Shown: piece by piece, positions 38,690 to 51,049 of the stretch
How the letters are laid out: the number at the start of each line of letters is the position of its first letter
How positions within the stretch are numbered: the stretch's first letter is position 1
Source: Crotophaga sulcirostris
Lineage: Eukaryota; Chordata; Aves; Cuculiformes; Crotophagidae
DNA length: 64,000 nucleotides
NCBI GenBank assembly: GCA_013397455.1
Contig: VYZB01000036.1
Span: 3,770,311-3,834,310 of the forward strand
Direction: 5' to 3'
Notes under the pieces: generated by a model
What the model saw: only the letters and a program-made list of their open reading frames with translations
The model's database searches: none
What the model was told of the DNA's origin: nothing
Made by a program: the position numbers and the translations under genes

Positions 38690-39080
38690 ATCAAAGCGTG
38701 ACTTCTGGGTCACGTGTAAAAATATCTAAATAAAAACTTAAACCAGTTAAGAAGAGTATGAGCAAGCTGCTATTACAGTGTTTGAAGCAGGTAAACATGA
38801 GCAACTTCTTGCTGCTATTTCATCATGTTTTTAATAAGCAACCATTTGAAACACATGATTTTACACTGAGGAGGCAAGAGAACCGTGTTTCATTAAGACC
38901 AATACTTTATGTAATCAGAAACAGCACCAACTAGATCAAAGTTGTGGCTCTATTGATTTGTCCTCGGTGTGTGTTTAATCAACGACTGGCCTATTCAAGG
39001 TGGACTGAGGATAGTAAATTAACACAGACAGTAATCTGATGTGTTCTTGGAAATACCGCATTGTTGGAGATTCTTTAACT

Positions 39081-42000
39081 GAAGTACAGTGTTTTTAAAG
39101 TGAATTCACATGACCGTGGCCTAGATTGTCAGCAAGCAGAGGATTACAGACATGCTGGCTAACAACAAATGAACAAGTGAACAAAAACTTTTTGTATTAT
39201 ATAATTATACTTTTAACCTTGACGGTAAACTTAGTCTTTTCTTTTCTTGCAGACATTCTCTGTAGCTAATAAAACCAAAACATACCTTCGAGTGAATTTA
39301 TTAAACTCTGCATTGCTATTGCTATATCATTTCCCTTAGAAGATTTTTGCTGCATAAGAACACCCAGCAGGGAATTTAAAATTTCAAACTGCAAAAAAAT
39401 GTGAAAAAAATATCTCTTAGCCCCTTTTAAACAGCTTTACTCTCAACAAGATGCTTTCCACGTTCATGTGGCCCTGGCTCTATTTTCAGAAGCATTGTAA
39501 CAAGTCCATAGAAAATGTTTTCCCAGGTTTTATCAGTCTGTGTTATAATCTTCATACCTGAAAGTTTCTTTGACTACCCTGGCCATCTGCAAGTCAGTAC
39601 ATTCTTCAATCTATGTGCCTATAAAATACTGTTGTTCAGACCAGATTTAGGCACTCTCACATAGGGACCACAATAGCTGATTGTCCGCACAATAGGAGAC
39701 CCAGGCCTCTTGTTCCAGGAGTCATGTCTCCATCACTACATGACATCAGAACAAAGGCAGACGGGCAGTGCAGTCAAGGTCAGGCTAACACAGCACCCTG
39801 ACCTCTGTACACTGTGGGTTCGTAGATGCTTGGCTCTCATCTCACATTTGCTGAGCATATGCTCAGAGGAGTTTCCTTTTGTAATCTTTCTTGCTACTCT
39901 TTTAATAAGAAGTGCCTCAAACCAGAAGCAAGTTTTGGAGTCGAGGGATTCATTCCAATGGGCTCCTAGAATTTTTAATTCCAGTGAAAAAGAAGTCTTT
40001 ACAACTTTTGTTGTACCTGAGGGCTAGAAATAGGCTTAGTGCATGAAAGCAAGGCTAGAACGTAGTCTTTATATGAGAACTTGTTTAGCCTTTCTGAGAT
40101 GAGAGGATTTTTGAAGTTTCTCATAGACTTTCAAGCTTCCAGATGTATTACTGTTAATGCTACACCAGACTGCTTTGGAGAACATAGTAACAACTGTTTA
40201 AACAAGAAACTCCATCCAAACTGTCCAGCACTTCCTGATTTGCACACAGCTTAATCAAGACACAGTGTGGGCTAATTTTCCTGCTGTGGTAGGTATATCC
40301 ACACAAACTCCTAGCACAGGTACTGGTATCACTCCTATCCTTGCCACAGTTACACTAAGAAAGGGTAGTTGAACATTTTATAGCCTGAAAATGGTCTACA
40401 AAGGCAAGGGGTAACACTGTAGCAAGCATTTTTTTTGCAGTTCGGGAGCCAAGACAGAGCCCGTGTGGACTGACTTGCATGACAGAAAATCTAAAACTGA
40501 TCAGGGATTCAATCTGACATACCAGGTTTACGTTTCTGTCTTGGAGAGGATTTTTTCTTGCTTGGTCGTGTAGTAACATGGAATATCATATTTCAGACAT
40601 TTAAAAAAAAAAAAAAAAAGAAAAGCCAAACAGCAAGGTGATGATAAAACTCATACCAGAACGACATCCTTACACCCTTAATTGAAAACTGAAAAAAACT
40701 CTGTTTTAGGGAAAGAGAACTATCTGGCTGTTACTCAGAGAAGAAAACCAAAGGAACAGTTATACTGACCCTGCCATATTGAGAAATTTTCAGCAAATAT
40801 TAAATATAATGTAATCACTTGTAGTGCTTTGACTCAGGGCAAAGGAAGATGAGAACAGGAAACTCTGAAACTGAAAGGTCAACTCTTCAGCTGACATAAA
40901 ACAACTGAGTGAATTTGCATCAGTTAATATGACAGCACTATTAATAATATAGACAACATTTTGTTTGGAAATCAAAGAAATCATGGATATGTGATTAGCT
41001 AAATACCTGTAAATCCTGTCTGAATAGAGGGCAGAGCTATGTTTTGTCTTATAAATCAGGATCTTAGTTGCTGTGGTAATGTTCCTTGTATAACTTGTCT
41101 ACGTAAATGAAACTCAACTCCTGTTGTCTCAAGCCACAGAGGATTATAGAATAATGAAAAAGAAAAAACAAAACACTTAAACAAAAGGAACCTTTTCAGC
41201 TGAAACCTTTTGATGAAAACCATAAGTAAAAGTTAGGCTCAAAAATAGTTGGGTACTAGTTTATGAGAATATAAACAGATTTTCTCTTTTTATTGTTTTC
41301 ATTTCACTAAGGAAAACAAACTCTGGAAATGCTTCACAACTGGAGAACACAGCATTGATGTTAAAACAAGCATGAGCAGCTGTGCCTACCTCCTGCACCT
41401 GCCTCTGGTGTCTCATGTAGATGTCTTGGAGTAAAAACATAGAGGTGCTGACTAACAGCTGATGAAGGAGAAGGCCGAGAACGGCAATAAACAAAGGCTG
41501 GGGTGGAGTATTATAAGATTATGGGATAGATTTGAGGCCAGATAATAGACCAGTCTCACAGTAATTGATTACACATAGTAATTTTCTTTTAAAACTACAA
41601 GGCAGTTGAAATTCATCTATCCTCAGTACTGTGAAAAGAGCAAAACAGAGACATTCATAGTTTAGTAAATAGCACTGCACCACGGCCAACGTTTTACTGA
41701 CTTTATCACCACATGTAAAGTGTTGCACAAACAGATTGAGCCAGCTCATAATAAAGCAACAAGTTTGTACTGAGTGTAGCTGCCACCCTTCAGTAAACAA
41801 CCCTGGTCTAATCTTCAAATATTATGAAGCCCTGGGAACAGTTTTTGGAAGACACAACGTAGCACTTTTTCCAAGTGGCTGAAGTTGTTGGCTGTGGCAC
41901 GGCACCAGTTCAGGTCCCTCAGGGAAATGCGTATGCTTCCCAACGCTCATGTCTTTCTTGGCTTAAGAGGGGCCAAAAAAAGCAACAGCGAGTGGATGCA

Positions 42001-43435
42001 TGTCAGGATTGTGTAATCAACCACCTTATTATTTGTTCTTTTTTCCATCTTCAGCAAAGAACCAGAGAAAAGGATATAATGTTGCAAGTCATGAGGGAAT
42101 GTCTTATTTCTCTTGGTAGAGGACGTGGGTTTAACTCTGTCTGTAGGATTTCATAAGCCATGCCTAACCATAGGGTTATGCTGACATATAATTGAATCTT
42201 TAAAAGAAAAAGAAATCCCTCTACTGCACCTCTTTGTAAAAGACAAAAGTCTCTGCTCTCATAGTGCTTACCCAAGATGCTTGTGTTGCACAGATCGGCA
42301 TTTGCTATTAATCATTGAATTATCTCTCCACCTAATTATCTACGTTTCTGACTAATTGTATCTAGAAGGCCAGTAAATACAAGGTGGAGAAACTTATATC
42401 TATTCATCTCATACTTGCACTTAACTAGTAGTTTAAATTTGGACTCCTCCCAGAGTCAAGCTGACATGGCAGAACATGCTTTACTATAGAAAGCGGATCA
42501 AGAATTTGGCATCAGTGCCATCCATGCCTTTGTCACCTTCGGATGCAAAGTTCTCTAGGTGTCCCTAGATGCTAGGTTCACCTAGTGACTCCATCTGATG
42601 GCTCACACGGACTTCCTGAGAAGAGCTGTACACATAGGCAGGGCCCAAACCCGTGTCTGAGTGGTTGGCAACTGTTTCCAGATGGACTTCAGAATGTTGA
42701 TTTTGGGTCTGCAACTTAGAGGCAACTTGAGGTTATGTTTCTACTGCTCCACGCAGCATAGAAAAGTGGAGGTAGAAAAGTATAGGCTTCCCTTCTCTCC
42801 TCCCTTGTCACTTGAATTGAAATACACAGTATGAAAAAGACCCCCTGGAGCTGTGCATAACCCAAATTCTGATTGAATGGTGGAAATTAGTATGCTGCAA
42901 CAGCATACACAGCTAAGAACAGCAGAGATACTGGTAATGGAGCCAATAAGGACAAGAGGAGCTATCTAGCAGAATTGCATCCACCTTTGATTATAAAAAC
43001 TGCTCCAAATACCCAGGTCCAACAGAGACTTCTTGGCTGCTTGTTGTGGGCGTACGTGGGTGGCATTTCTGAGCATGCTATTTGGAGTACAGCTTTTTTT
43101 CATCTATTTTTTGAGGCAGTTGTAGGATGAGCTAAAGGCAAAAATCTGTGGGGAAAACATTTGTAGGAAATATTTTGTATAAGCTTACAGCATTTTTTTA
43201 AATTCATGAGATAAGTAAGAAGATACCCAGACAAGTGCTAAAGTTGCGTTACCCAAACATTATTCGGTAAAAATATTAATAAAAATGTTGTGAAATGAGG
43301 ACTCAGCTATTTTTTTAGCATAGAAGAGATCTCTGCCTCATCCCACTGCCAACATGCTTTGGGGCTCAAAGCTACACATAACTCTGAGCTCCACAACTCA
43401 TCCCATTTGTCCTTGCTTCCAGACTGCCAGAGTGC
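39081..43435. other. Gene-free stretch
   Basis: A 17-bp A-run lies at 40603-40619. No coding retrocopy, polyadenylation signal or target-site duplication can be seen beside it. Frames of 64-105 codons (for example 39710-40027 plus, 41519-41818 minus) are unrecognisable. No repeat family is evident. Confidence 0.5.
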
Positions 43436-43436
43436 A

Positions 43437-43520
43437 GGTCAGTTCATGGTCAACAGTACTGGAGGCAGCTGACACATCCAAAAGAATCAGAAATGACACC
43501 TGATCTTCATCCATCATTGG
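43437..43520 (-). mobile_element. L2/L3-like LINE fossil, RT motif A
   Basis: On the minus strand an open stretch reads DEDQVSFLILLDVSAASSTV and continues with DHEL (about 43511 down to 43440). This matches reverse transcriptase motif A of the L2/L3 side of the CR1/Jockey LINEs, whose pattern is LLLDLSAAFDTVDH. The first catalytic Asp is kept (LLDVS), while the FD pair has become SS. It differs clearly from the avian CR1 motif A elsewhere in this window, which has DFSKAFDTV. Downstream coding sequence is lost within tens of bases, so this is an old relic. The family could be L2, L3 or a basal CR1. Confidence 0.65.
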
Positions 43521-43599
43521 CAAAGGATTATCAGCCAACACAAATATGTGCTATGGCTTCTGTATCAAGTGGTTTGTAAATAACTGTGCATTATGGACA

Positions 43600-46136
43600 G
43601 GATTTCAAGTATGCTCAGCGTTATCCTATCCAAAAAGAAAAGCAGACTAAAACTAAATACACCACTAACGTCTGCTAAGGTGAATTTATGCAGATTCAGG
43701 GCTCATAGCATGTGGAGGGTAGGATTATCTGGCCATCTACTGAAGGATGTGGGATCTGACACAAGGATTTTGGACCCATTTCCTACAATGCACAGATATT
43801 TAAGGAAACAGCTAAGATGAAAATGATGTGTGTCATTGTGTGGAAGAGTGTCTTGTTTTAAACTTGCATTTATTAAGCACGATTCCCATGCAAAAACCTT
43901 CAGAAACCTTGTTTCAGTGTCTCAATTCAATAGTCACGTAGGGAATTTTCATATTCACAATAATTACCCAGATTACTCAGAATTCATATCACTCATGACT
44001 TCTCTGGGTTATTTAATCCAAACAGGGCTATTGTAGTTGCTCAGAACAGAGAATAAGGGAAGGACTTCTTCTCTGCATGGGACAGGAAGGCAATTCTCTA
44101 TGTACGTACCTCTGCCCTAACATCAGGGCCCACGTAAAAATATTTGACAGGGTCCAGATAAAAATATTTCCCAGACTGGCAACTCTAACCTCCCCTTCAC
44201 ACCCCGCTGTCCCTTCTGTCAGAGATTTCAAATCCCCTAGTCCTTCCTGCCTAAAAACTCCTCCAGACACCTTCTGTGTGGAGGATATCCTCCAATGTAG
44301 TCCTCTCCCAAGGTCTCTACCATTTCAAAGCACCTTCCTCCCATACCAAAGCCACTCATCTTCCTCCCCAGCTTTCCTTTCTTAGAAAATTATTTTTCCA
44401 TACCCAATCACTCTGTTCCCCCAGAGCCAGTCACTGTAATCCCCACACCTCCAAAACAGAGAAATAAGGCCTTCCTAATTCTTTATTGAACCCCAGTTCT
44501 CCTTTCCCATCTGCCACTATTCTTCTCCAAAGCCTTTATCAACTATTTCCTCAGAACTTAAGTTCCTCCTTCATTTTCCATTTCCTCTCCTGCAGCCCAT
44601 GAGCTCCACACCCCCAGCTCAGTATTCCCACCCTGTTTCCCATCTCCTGAATGGTACTGTTCATTTATTACTCCCTTGTTGCCTGCCACGAGTCAGTACT
44701 GTCTTCTCATTATAACCTCTGCCCCCAACTCAACCCTTTTCTTCCTTAGGTCACCCTCAGAGAAACTACCTGGAGATCCTGGACAACTTATCAGAAATCA
44801 AACTAGGCAGGACTCTAAGAGCACAAAAAGATATGTAAAATCTAGCTGAATGTGTTGTATATAAAAGCTTAATTTTTATTGTTATTTTATTGCTATTCTT
44901 TTTAAATTATAGACTGATATTCATTCACTTCCTTTATATAAAAAATTCCAAAATATAGAATTTTTACCAAGAATAGATATGAGGAGAGGGAAAACACAAG
45001 AATGAAAATAAATACTTCACAAAGTAGAAAATGTCACTAATTATTCTTTAAGAAATGCAGAATATGATTAGAAAATACCATATATTCTTGTTATTATGTA
45101 GTTACTTGAGCCTAAGAAAACTCTCTTCAATTTTTTATATCCTATTTAATTACATATTTATTCCTATTTAGTTCTGAAGTATTCAGAATCAGTGTTAAAG
45201 TATATAACACACTCAGCACCAATAGATTCATTTAAGTTCATAAAACAACTAACAATTAAAATATACTTACTTTTGATTTACGCAAGACCAATTATATTGT
45301 CATTATAAATGGAATCATATAACAAAACAAAGTTTCTCAATATTATGTCAGAATAATTACAGGAGAGTTAAAATTCTGCTTATGGTTAGAATTCTTCTGA
45401 CTAAGAAAAGAAAAGGAATGTTGTAAACAAATGCATGGCAATTCCAACAGTTCTGCCTAACCGATATCAAATAAAACTGAATCTAAAATATTTTCAGTCA
45501 CATAACCCCAGAAACAATTTCTTCTGACTGGGAACTGGAACTCAGTCCAAGAGTGAAGCATACATAATTTTCTGGTACAGCTCCTGTTTTGTTTTGGGTT
45601 TTTTATCCCAATTTCCATGGACAACTGACACTGTAGTTTTGTGCATCCTTAGAGCTGACATGGACTGAGCAAAGCAAAGCCAATGGAATTTATATAAGTA
45701 TGATCAGGTTTCCTAAAGCGCATATTCTCTATCCCTCTTGGCTGAGAAGCCTGATCTGGTAGGCATGAGCATGCCATGTAACTTGCATACCTACAAGGTT
45801 ACACTTACTTCTTTGCATTGAAGCATTAAACCACTTGCTGAGCCTTTTCCTGAGTTAGCAAAAGTGGCAGGTTTCTCTTTTTGTGATCTGTTCTACAGTC
45901 CTAACCTCCAGGTGAGCTGGACATGGCAGAGGTAGGCACTTCCCTCTTCAGGATCCCAAAGATGCTCACTACAACCAGGAGAGCAAGAAGCTCCATGTAT
46001 CAGGCAAAGCTGGGGCACCATTGGGATGACTGTGATGCAGGATATCAGAGAGAAGAGTTCAGAGCATTTAAGTATTTTGACCTGAGAGAACCAGCAATGA
46101 ACATTAAGGCAAAAAAATTAACTAAGAGAGGCAGGT
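43600..46136. other. Gene-free stretch, C/T-rich then AT-rich
   Basis: The plus strand is pyrimidine-rich from about 44180 to 44770, with many CTCC, CCTT and TTCC runs. It then becomes very AT-rich from 44840 to 45500. Short frames of 60-100 codons in the C/T-rich part are Pro/Ser-rich composition artefacts. Confidence 0.5.
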
Positions 46137-46176
46137 AATCATAGAGTTTTTCAGAGTGGAAGAAGACCTCCTGGAA
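46137..46176 (-). mobile_element. Possible CR1 3' tip (minus strand)
   Basis: The plus strand AATCATAGAGTTTTTCAGAG, followed by a TGGAAGAAGACCTC block, resembles the reverse complement of the extreme CR1 3' end. Only about 40 bp is alignable by eye, so chance or another repeat is possible. Confidence 0.4.
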
Positions 46177-46778
46177 CAGAGCCATGGGAAACTAATCCTG
46201 ACTCTTTGTTCTTTCGTGTGATGTGTTTCTGGAACAGCTTTATCTGGCACCAATTGAACCATGATCCCAATCTCATGCCACAAGCAAGTACAGCACATCG
46301 CTGGAGAGGCTAATGAAAGAAAAAGTGGAGATACACGTTTTAATTGCTTTGACTCAGTCAATTTGAGGGCAAAAGCTTTTGTACTCAAATTGCCTCACAT
46401 GATAAGTAGTAAAGTCACTCTAAAACATAAATTCCCCTACTTAAGGATTTTGATTATGTAAGACACAGCACATTATAATGTGCTAAAGGCTATGAAGGCA
46501 CTTTATTGCTAATAGATTTTGTTCTATCCCCCTTTCCACAATGTATACTGAATGACCCTCCAGGAACAAAACTTCGGAATGTCCAAGTTTGGATTTTAAG
46601 GTGGGTTAACCCTGGCTGGACACCAGATACCCACAAAGCTACTCTATCATGTCCTCCTCAGCAGGAAATGGGAAAAAAATGTGACAAAAGGCTCGTGGGT
46701 TGAGATAATGACAGGAAGGGATCACTCACCAATTACTATAACAGGTAAAACAGAATTTACTTGGGGAAATTAGTTTAA

Positions 46779-46784
46779 TTTATT
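46779..46784 (-). promoter_or_regulatory. AATAAA polyadenylation-signal candidate in the LTR
   Basis: The plus strand reads TTTATT, so the minus strand carries AATAAA about 875 bp from the element's 5' end. The setting is AT-rich, so chance is possible. Confidence 0.35.
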
Positions 46785-46842
46785 TCCAAATAAATCATAG
46801 TAGGACAGCGAGAAACAAAACCAAATCTTAAAACACCTTCCT

Positions 46843-46862
46843 CCCACCCCTCCCGTCTTCCC
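46843..46862 (-). other. Putative G-quadruplex on the LTR sense strand
   Basis: On the plus strand, C-tracts lie at 46843-46845, 46847-46850, 46852-46854 and 46860-46862. Loops are 1, 1 and 5 nt, so the minus strand has a compact four-tract G-quadruplex motif. A further CCC lies at 46867-46869. Confidence 0.6.
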
Positions 46863-46996
46863 TAGGCCCAACTTTACTCTTGATTTCTCTACCTCCTCCC
46901 CTGCAGCAGTGCAGAGGATTGGGGAAGGGCATTGTGGTCAGTTCATAACATGTTGCCTCTGCAGCTCCTTCCTCCTCGAGGGAAGGACTCCTCACA

Positions 46997-47342
46997 CTCC
47001 AGTGTGGGATCCATCCCACAGGAGACAGTCCTCCACAAATTTCTCCAATGTGAGCCCATCCCACGGGTTGCAGTTCACAAACTGCTCCAGTGTGGGTCCC
47101 CCACGGGGCCATAAGTCCTGCCAGCAAACTTGCTCTAGAGTGGGTTCCTTTCTTTCCACGGGTCCCAGCAAGTCTACCCCAGTGCCGGCTTCCTGTGTGG
47201 TCATAGCCTCCTTCAGGCACCCACTTGCTCTGGCATGCAGTTTTCCATGGGCTGCAAGTAGATATCTGCTCCACCATGAACATTCCATGGGCTGCAGGGG
47301 GACAGCCTGCCTCACCATGATCTTCACCTCCACAGGCTGCAG
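46997..47342 (-). repeat. 41-54 bp minisatellite inside the LTR
   Basis: Eight imperfect units begin at 46997, 47043, 47085, 47133, 47174, 47228, 47269 and 47313. On the plus strand each opens with a CTCCAGTGTGGG-like box and closes with a CCCACGGG- or CCATGGGCTGC-like box. Spacing ranges from 41 to 54 bp. The left units keep CCCACGGG and the right ones have CCATGGGCTGC. This suggests that two unit types expanded separately. Confidence 0.75.
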
Positions 47343-47472
47343 GGCAGCTCTGGCAGCTGAAGCACCTCCTCTTCCTCTTTCTTCATGGACCTTGCTGTCT
47401 GTAGAGGTTTTCGTCTCACACATTCTCACTCCTTTCTCTCAGCTGCTCTTTCCCAGACATTTTTCCCCCCTT

Positions 47473-47480
47473 CTTAAATA
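47473..47480 (-). promoter_or_regulatory. TATA-like box of the LTR
   Basis: The minus strand reads TATTTAAG about 180 bp from the element's 5' end, a plausible position for an LTR core promoter. Activity is not implied. Confidence 0.4.
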
Positions 47481-47659
47481 TGTTACCAAATGGCATTACT
47501 ACCACTGCTGGTGGGATCAGTGTTGGCCAGTGTTGTGCCCATCTTGGAGCTGGTTGACATTGACTCTATCCAACATGGGGGAATCTTCTGGCATCTTCTC
47601 ACAGAAGCCACTGTTGTAGTCCCCCTGCCTCCAAAGCCTTGCCACACAAACCCAACGTA

Positions 47660-50600
47660 AAGGTATTTATCCAAGAAGTATGGACATCAAGTTTCATATT
47701 TTTCTTCAGCCAGCAGGAATTAAAACCCATTTCTACTCCTGTTTTGATGTTAAGTAGTTGTTGGATAAAATGAAAAAATATTCCTGAAAATAACAACCAA
47801 TATCAAGAAATCTGTCTCCTTCCTCTGATGTTTATTTTATAGCTGCTCCTAGTTTTCAGGAATGAGGCCACTATTGCGCCCCGGTTTTAATTTTATTATT
47901 TTTTTCCCTGTGACATATTCCAGCTTCAACTTAAGAACATGCGATAAGTACCACAAAATAACCTGTGTATGAAGAGTTCTGATGCTCAATCAAAACCAGA
48001 AAGACTTGACTTTGAACTTTCTCCATCTAGCCAGGAAGGTCTAGAGACAAAATTTCATGATTTTTTGCAAGTATTATAAATGTTATCTTATCGTATTATC
48101 AAGAAATTAAAAAAATCCCTTCCAGTTCCTTTAAAAAAAATGAGCAACTGTTTCTCAAGCACCTCGCTGTCCTCGATGTTTGCTAGGAACGTTCTGAGAA
48201 TATTTTACAAGTTAAAGAGAGACTTAAGGGAAAATTCCTATTTCTGAAACCTGATCAAGTGTTGAACCAGCTGCTGAGCTTCTCATACTGGGGCAATCTG
48301 AGATGGGCTGCAGAGAACGTAATTCTCATAATAGTAATGTTTAACATCAAACAAAGAGGCCCCCGGTGAGCTTAGGTATCTATATTGGGTTAGCTGCAGC
48401 TGAGCAGTGGATCTGGGGATGGATCATAATTACACTCAGCTACACCTAAGTTTCTCCAGAACTTCCTCAAGTTTTTATTGGATCAACCCTGAGTCCTTTT
48501 GTGGCTGCACTTGTTTTGATTTTTAACTTTATAGAGTTTTTTACTACCAGTGTTCCAAAATCATTTCCAGATCATCTTTTCTTTCTCTCAGAAACACATG
48601 GTGTTCAGGTGGTGTTCTCCTTTAGTCCTCCATACTCGGACAGGGGATGGTGGTTCAATAACTTCAGGATTTGTAGGAGGGATTATTAGATGCTATCACA
48701 GAAATGTACCAGTTCCTGATGAATATTAATGTTGTCTCCATCCAAAAAATAGAAACTCAGGATGAGGCAAGAAAAAACTCTACAATTTGATAGAGAAGAG
48801 AGAAAGGATACCCTCTCCCCAACCCTGCCAGAACACTTCTCTATGTAACAAGGAAAGATCACCAGTCACTGGGCTGACTCCATCTGTTGTCCTCTGCCGG
48901 GGAGCACACAAGTACAGCGCGACTTCCTCTTCATGTGCTCAGAGTGCTAGGATTCTGTCATGTCCTCAGGCTGACACCTGTAGCCTCTATACAAAACCAT
49001 TCCAGTTGGGAAGCAATTTTGACAGTTGAGTTGACAACTGTGCACTGGGAAGTGACTGGGATGTCAAAGCTGTTATGTAAAGGGTGACAAAGAGCTGTCA
49101 GATAACCTTTGTCATTGATTTCTATATCTATGCTTCTTCCAGTTTACACAATATTTTAACTGTGAAATGTTATGCAATTGCATACTTCCTAAGTGGGAAA
49201 AATGGTTATTCTCATTTTTATTCCATGCGCCAGAGTCTCCCTCCTGTACTCTTTTCGTACACTTCCAAGCCTTGCAACAGCCATTTAAAAATTGAGTAAG
49301 TAACAGTGAAAATAATGGAACAAATTTATTCCAACTGTTACATCCATTGTAGGGAACTTACATTTGAGGCAGATTTGGCCCTTGTAATTAAAGTTTTAAA
49401 CTTGCAGTTGCAAAACAGAGCTTTCATAGCAGCCCCCAAACTGTCTAACAAAAGTTTGAAATAAAGCTGCAAATCTTTAAAAAAATCTGTTTTGACTAAA
49501 CATCATCTTTCAATGGGATAATTGTTTTTGAGACTAAAAACAACAGTGTGAGTAAAAAACCATTGCACTGGGATATATGACTGGGGTCCTTGTTTCTTAA
49601 TCTCTTTAAAACCTAAAGAAAACTTTTAAATGGTACCTCCCTGAAACAGAAACTAAAAACATCTCTGAGGTAATTACCACTCACAGCTGTAATACTTTTA
49701 AAAATAAGTAAGTATCTGATAGATCCATGATGAGCTGTAAAGTAATTTTCCATTTATTACCTCCTCAAATAGGATTCTGGTGCTTTCCTAACAAATGTTT
49801 AATTAAGTGTTCTGTAAATCTCTGTAAATTGTTTGCTTTCATTTCAATACAATAAAAATTTATCCAGTATTACTCATGAGAATAGGCCAGCTTTGCAGTG
49901 ACTTCTTCAGATAACACTCAAATCACTTACCTTTTTGCTTCTAATTCAGATAATGCTGACCCAGTGGTGCCCTGAGCACCTTACTACCTAGCTGATTCCT
50001 ATATAAGTGAAGGTCTGACCAAAGGACTTGTTGCAAAGATGTTCCATTGCTCATGGATAGCTTCTGCATTGATTGCAGACCAGAAAGACTTGTCCTCTTG
50101 CTGTCATTCAGCTGGGCTGAGCAGAGCTCTTGCAGTTGGAGAAACCAGCAGGTAATCCATGCCAAGCATTTAGCAGGTGAGCAAATTTGGTCACTTAAAA
50201 CTATATTTGTGCTTTGCTAGACAGAAGATTCAGAGGCTACCTGCAGAACTTGAGAATTAAAGCTGGCTTATCCAGCAGACACATTTTTTACTACACAATA
50301 ACTGAATGCCTGCCCTGATCTATCTATTGGCTATTTGTACTAATCAAGGTATTGTGAGCCTTATGTGGTGCAAAGAGCTCTGTTGTTAATTAAAATTTTC
50401 CCTGCATTGATCCTGAAGCATGTTCTCCTATTTTGTGTTACTGGCAGCCAGCAAACCAGCAGCATGCCAAAATGGGAGGCAAGAATAGGAAAGTCACAGG
50501 CAGAGTATCATCGGGAACAGAGTGTGTTGTTATGTGCAAAGCATGACCACACATGCAAAATGCTGATTCCATCCAAACCCACAAAGCCTGACTTTAAGCT

Positions 50601-51049
50601 GATGTAGCTCCCTCTTTTCTGCTTCTTGTTGAGTCATCACAAGGCTTTCTCATTCGGGATTAGACCTAATCCTTCTGTGACATCATCCTTTACACTGAGT
50701 AATGTCTAAAGTGAGGGCTGGCCACAGGTCACAATAATTTCCACAGATTTTTAAGTCATAGCACACATAAGACTGTTCTTTCTTGCCTGTGTCATAAAAT
50801 CTCAGGTTTCTGTTTACTTTTTCTGATTTCTACACTGCAGTTCAATGTAATCTGTTCTACTTTGGCACTTTTTACATGGCAATATGTTGCATAGCCCAAC
50901 ATTTGTAAAATCATGACATTTTGTTTTCTCTACAAAGTACTTATAGTTCTGCTATAATCCCTCAACTTTCAAAAAAAAGTTATTTTCACATATTAAGGTG
51001 AGGTTCATCTACCTTAATTCTGACATCTAGAAGTACATCACTTAATGTA
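47660..51049. other. Gene-free stretch
   Basis: AT-rich, without a supported gene or nameable repeat. The intervals 49380-49520 and 49730-49860 look even and complex, with homeobox-like ATTA/TTAAT sites. They could hold conserved noncoding sequence, but nothing in a single sequence proves it. Confidence 0.45.

Larger units (their letters stand above)
46597..47659 (-). mobile_element. Solo LTR-like repeat of an avian endogenous retrovirus
   Basis: This is an interspersed repeat of about 1.06 kb. I recognise it as abundant in bird genomes and read it as a retroviral-type LTR on the minus strand. The short ends are complementary in pattern (plus-strand GGTGGG near 46600 and CCCAAC at 47651-47656), consistent with the short inverted termini of LTRs, although the terminal TG/CA have decayed. 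No internal gag, pol or env sequence lies on either side, so it is a solo copy. Promoter-like and polyadenylation-like signals lie inside it on the same strand, together with an internal minisatellite. The family (ERVL-like or another) cannot be fixed without a library search. The 236-codon plus frame (46909-47619) and the 151- and 145-codon minus frames lie inside this repeat and are not genes. Edges are good to about 10 bp. Confidence 0.75.

Noticed and set aside
40603..40619. 17-A run as the tail of a retrocopy
   Set aside because: No AATAAA upstream, no target-site duplication and no coding similarity in the preceding sequence.
46828..47429. Minus-strand frames of 151 and 145 codons
   Set aside because: They overlap each other and the plus-strand frame within the same repeat, and they are generated by the 41-54 bp units.
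46909..47619. 236-codon open frame on the plus strand, the longest in the window
   Set aside because: It lies wholly inside the LTR-like repeat and crosses its minisatellite, on the antisense strand. The protein is composed of repeat-derived Ser/Pro/His/Cys-rich text with no known domain.
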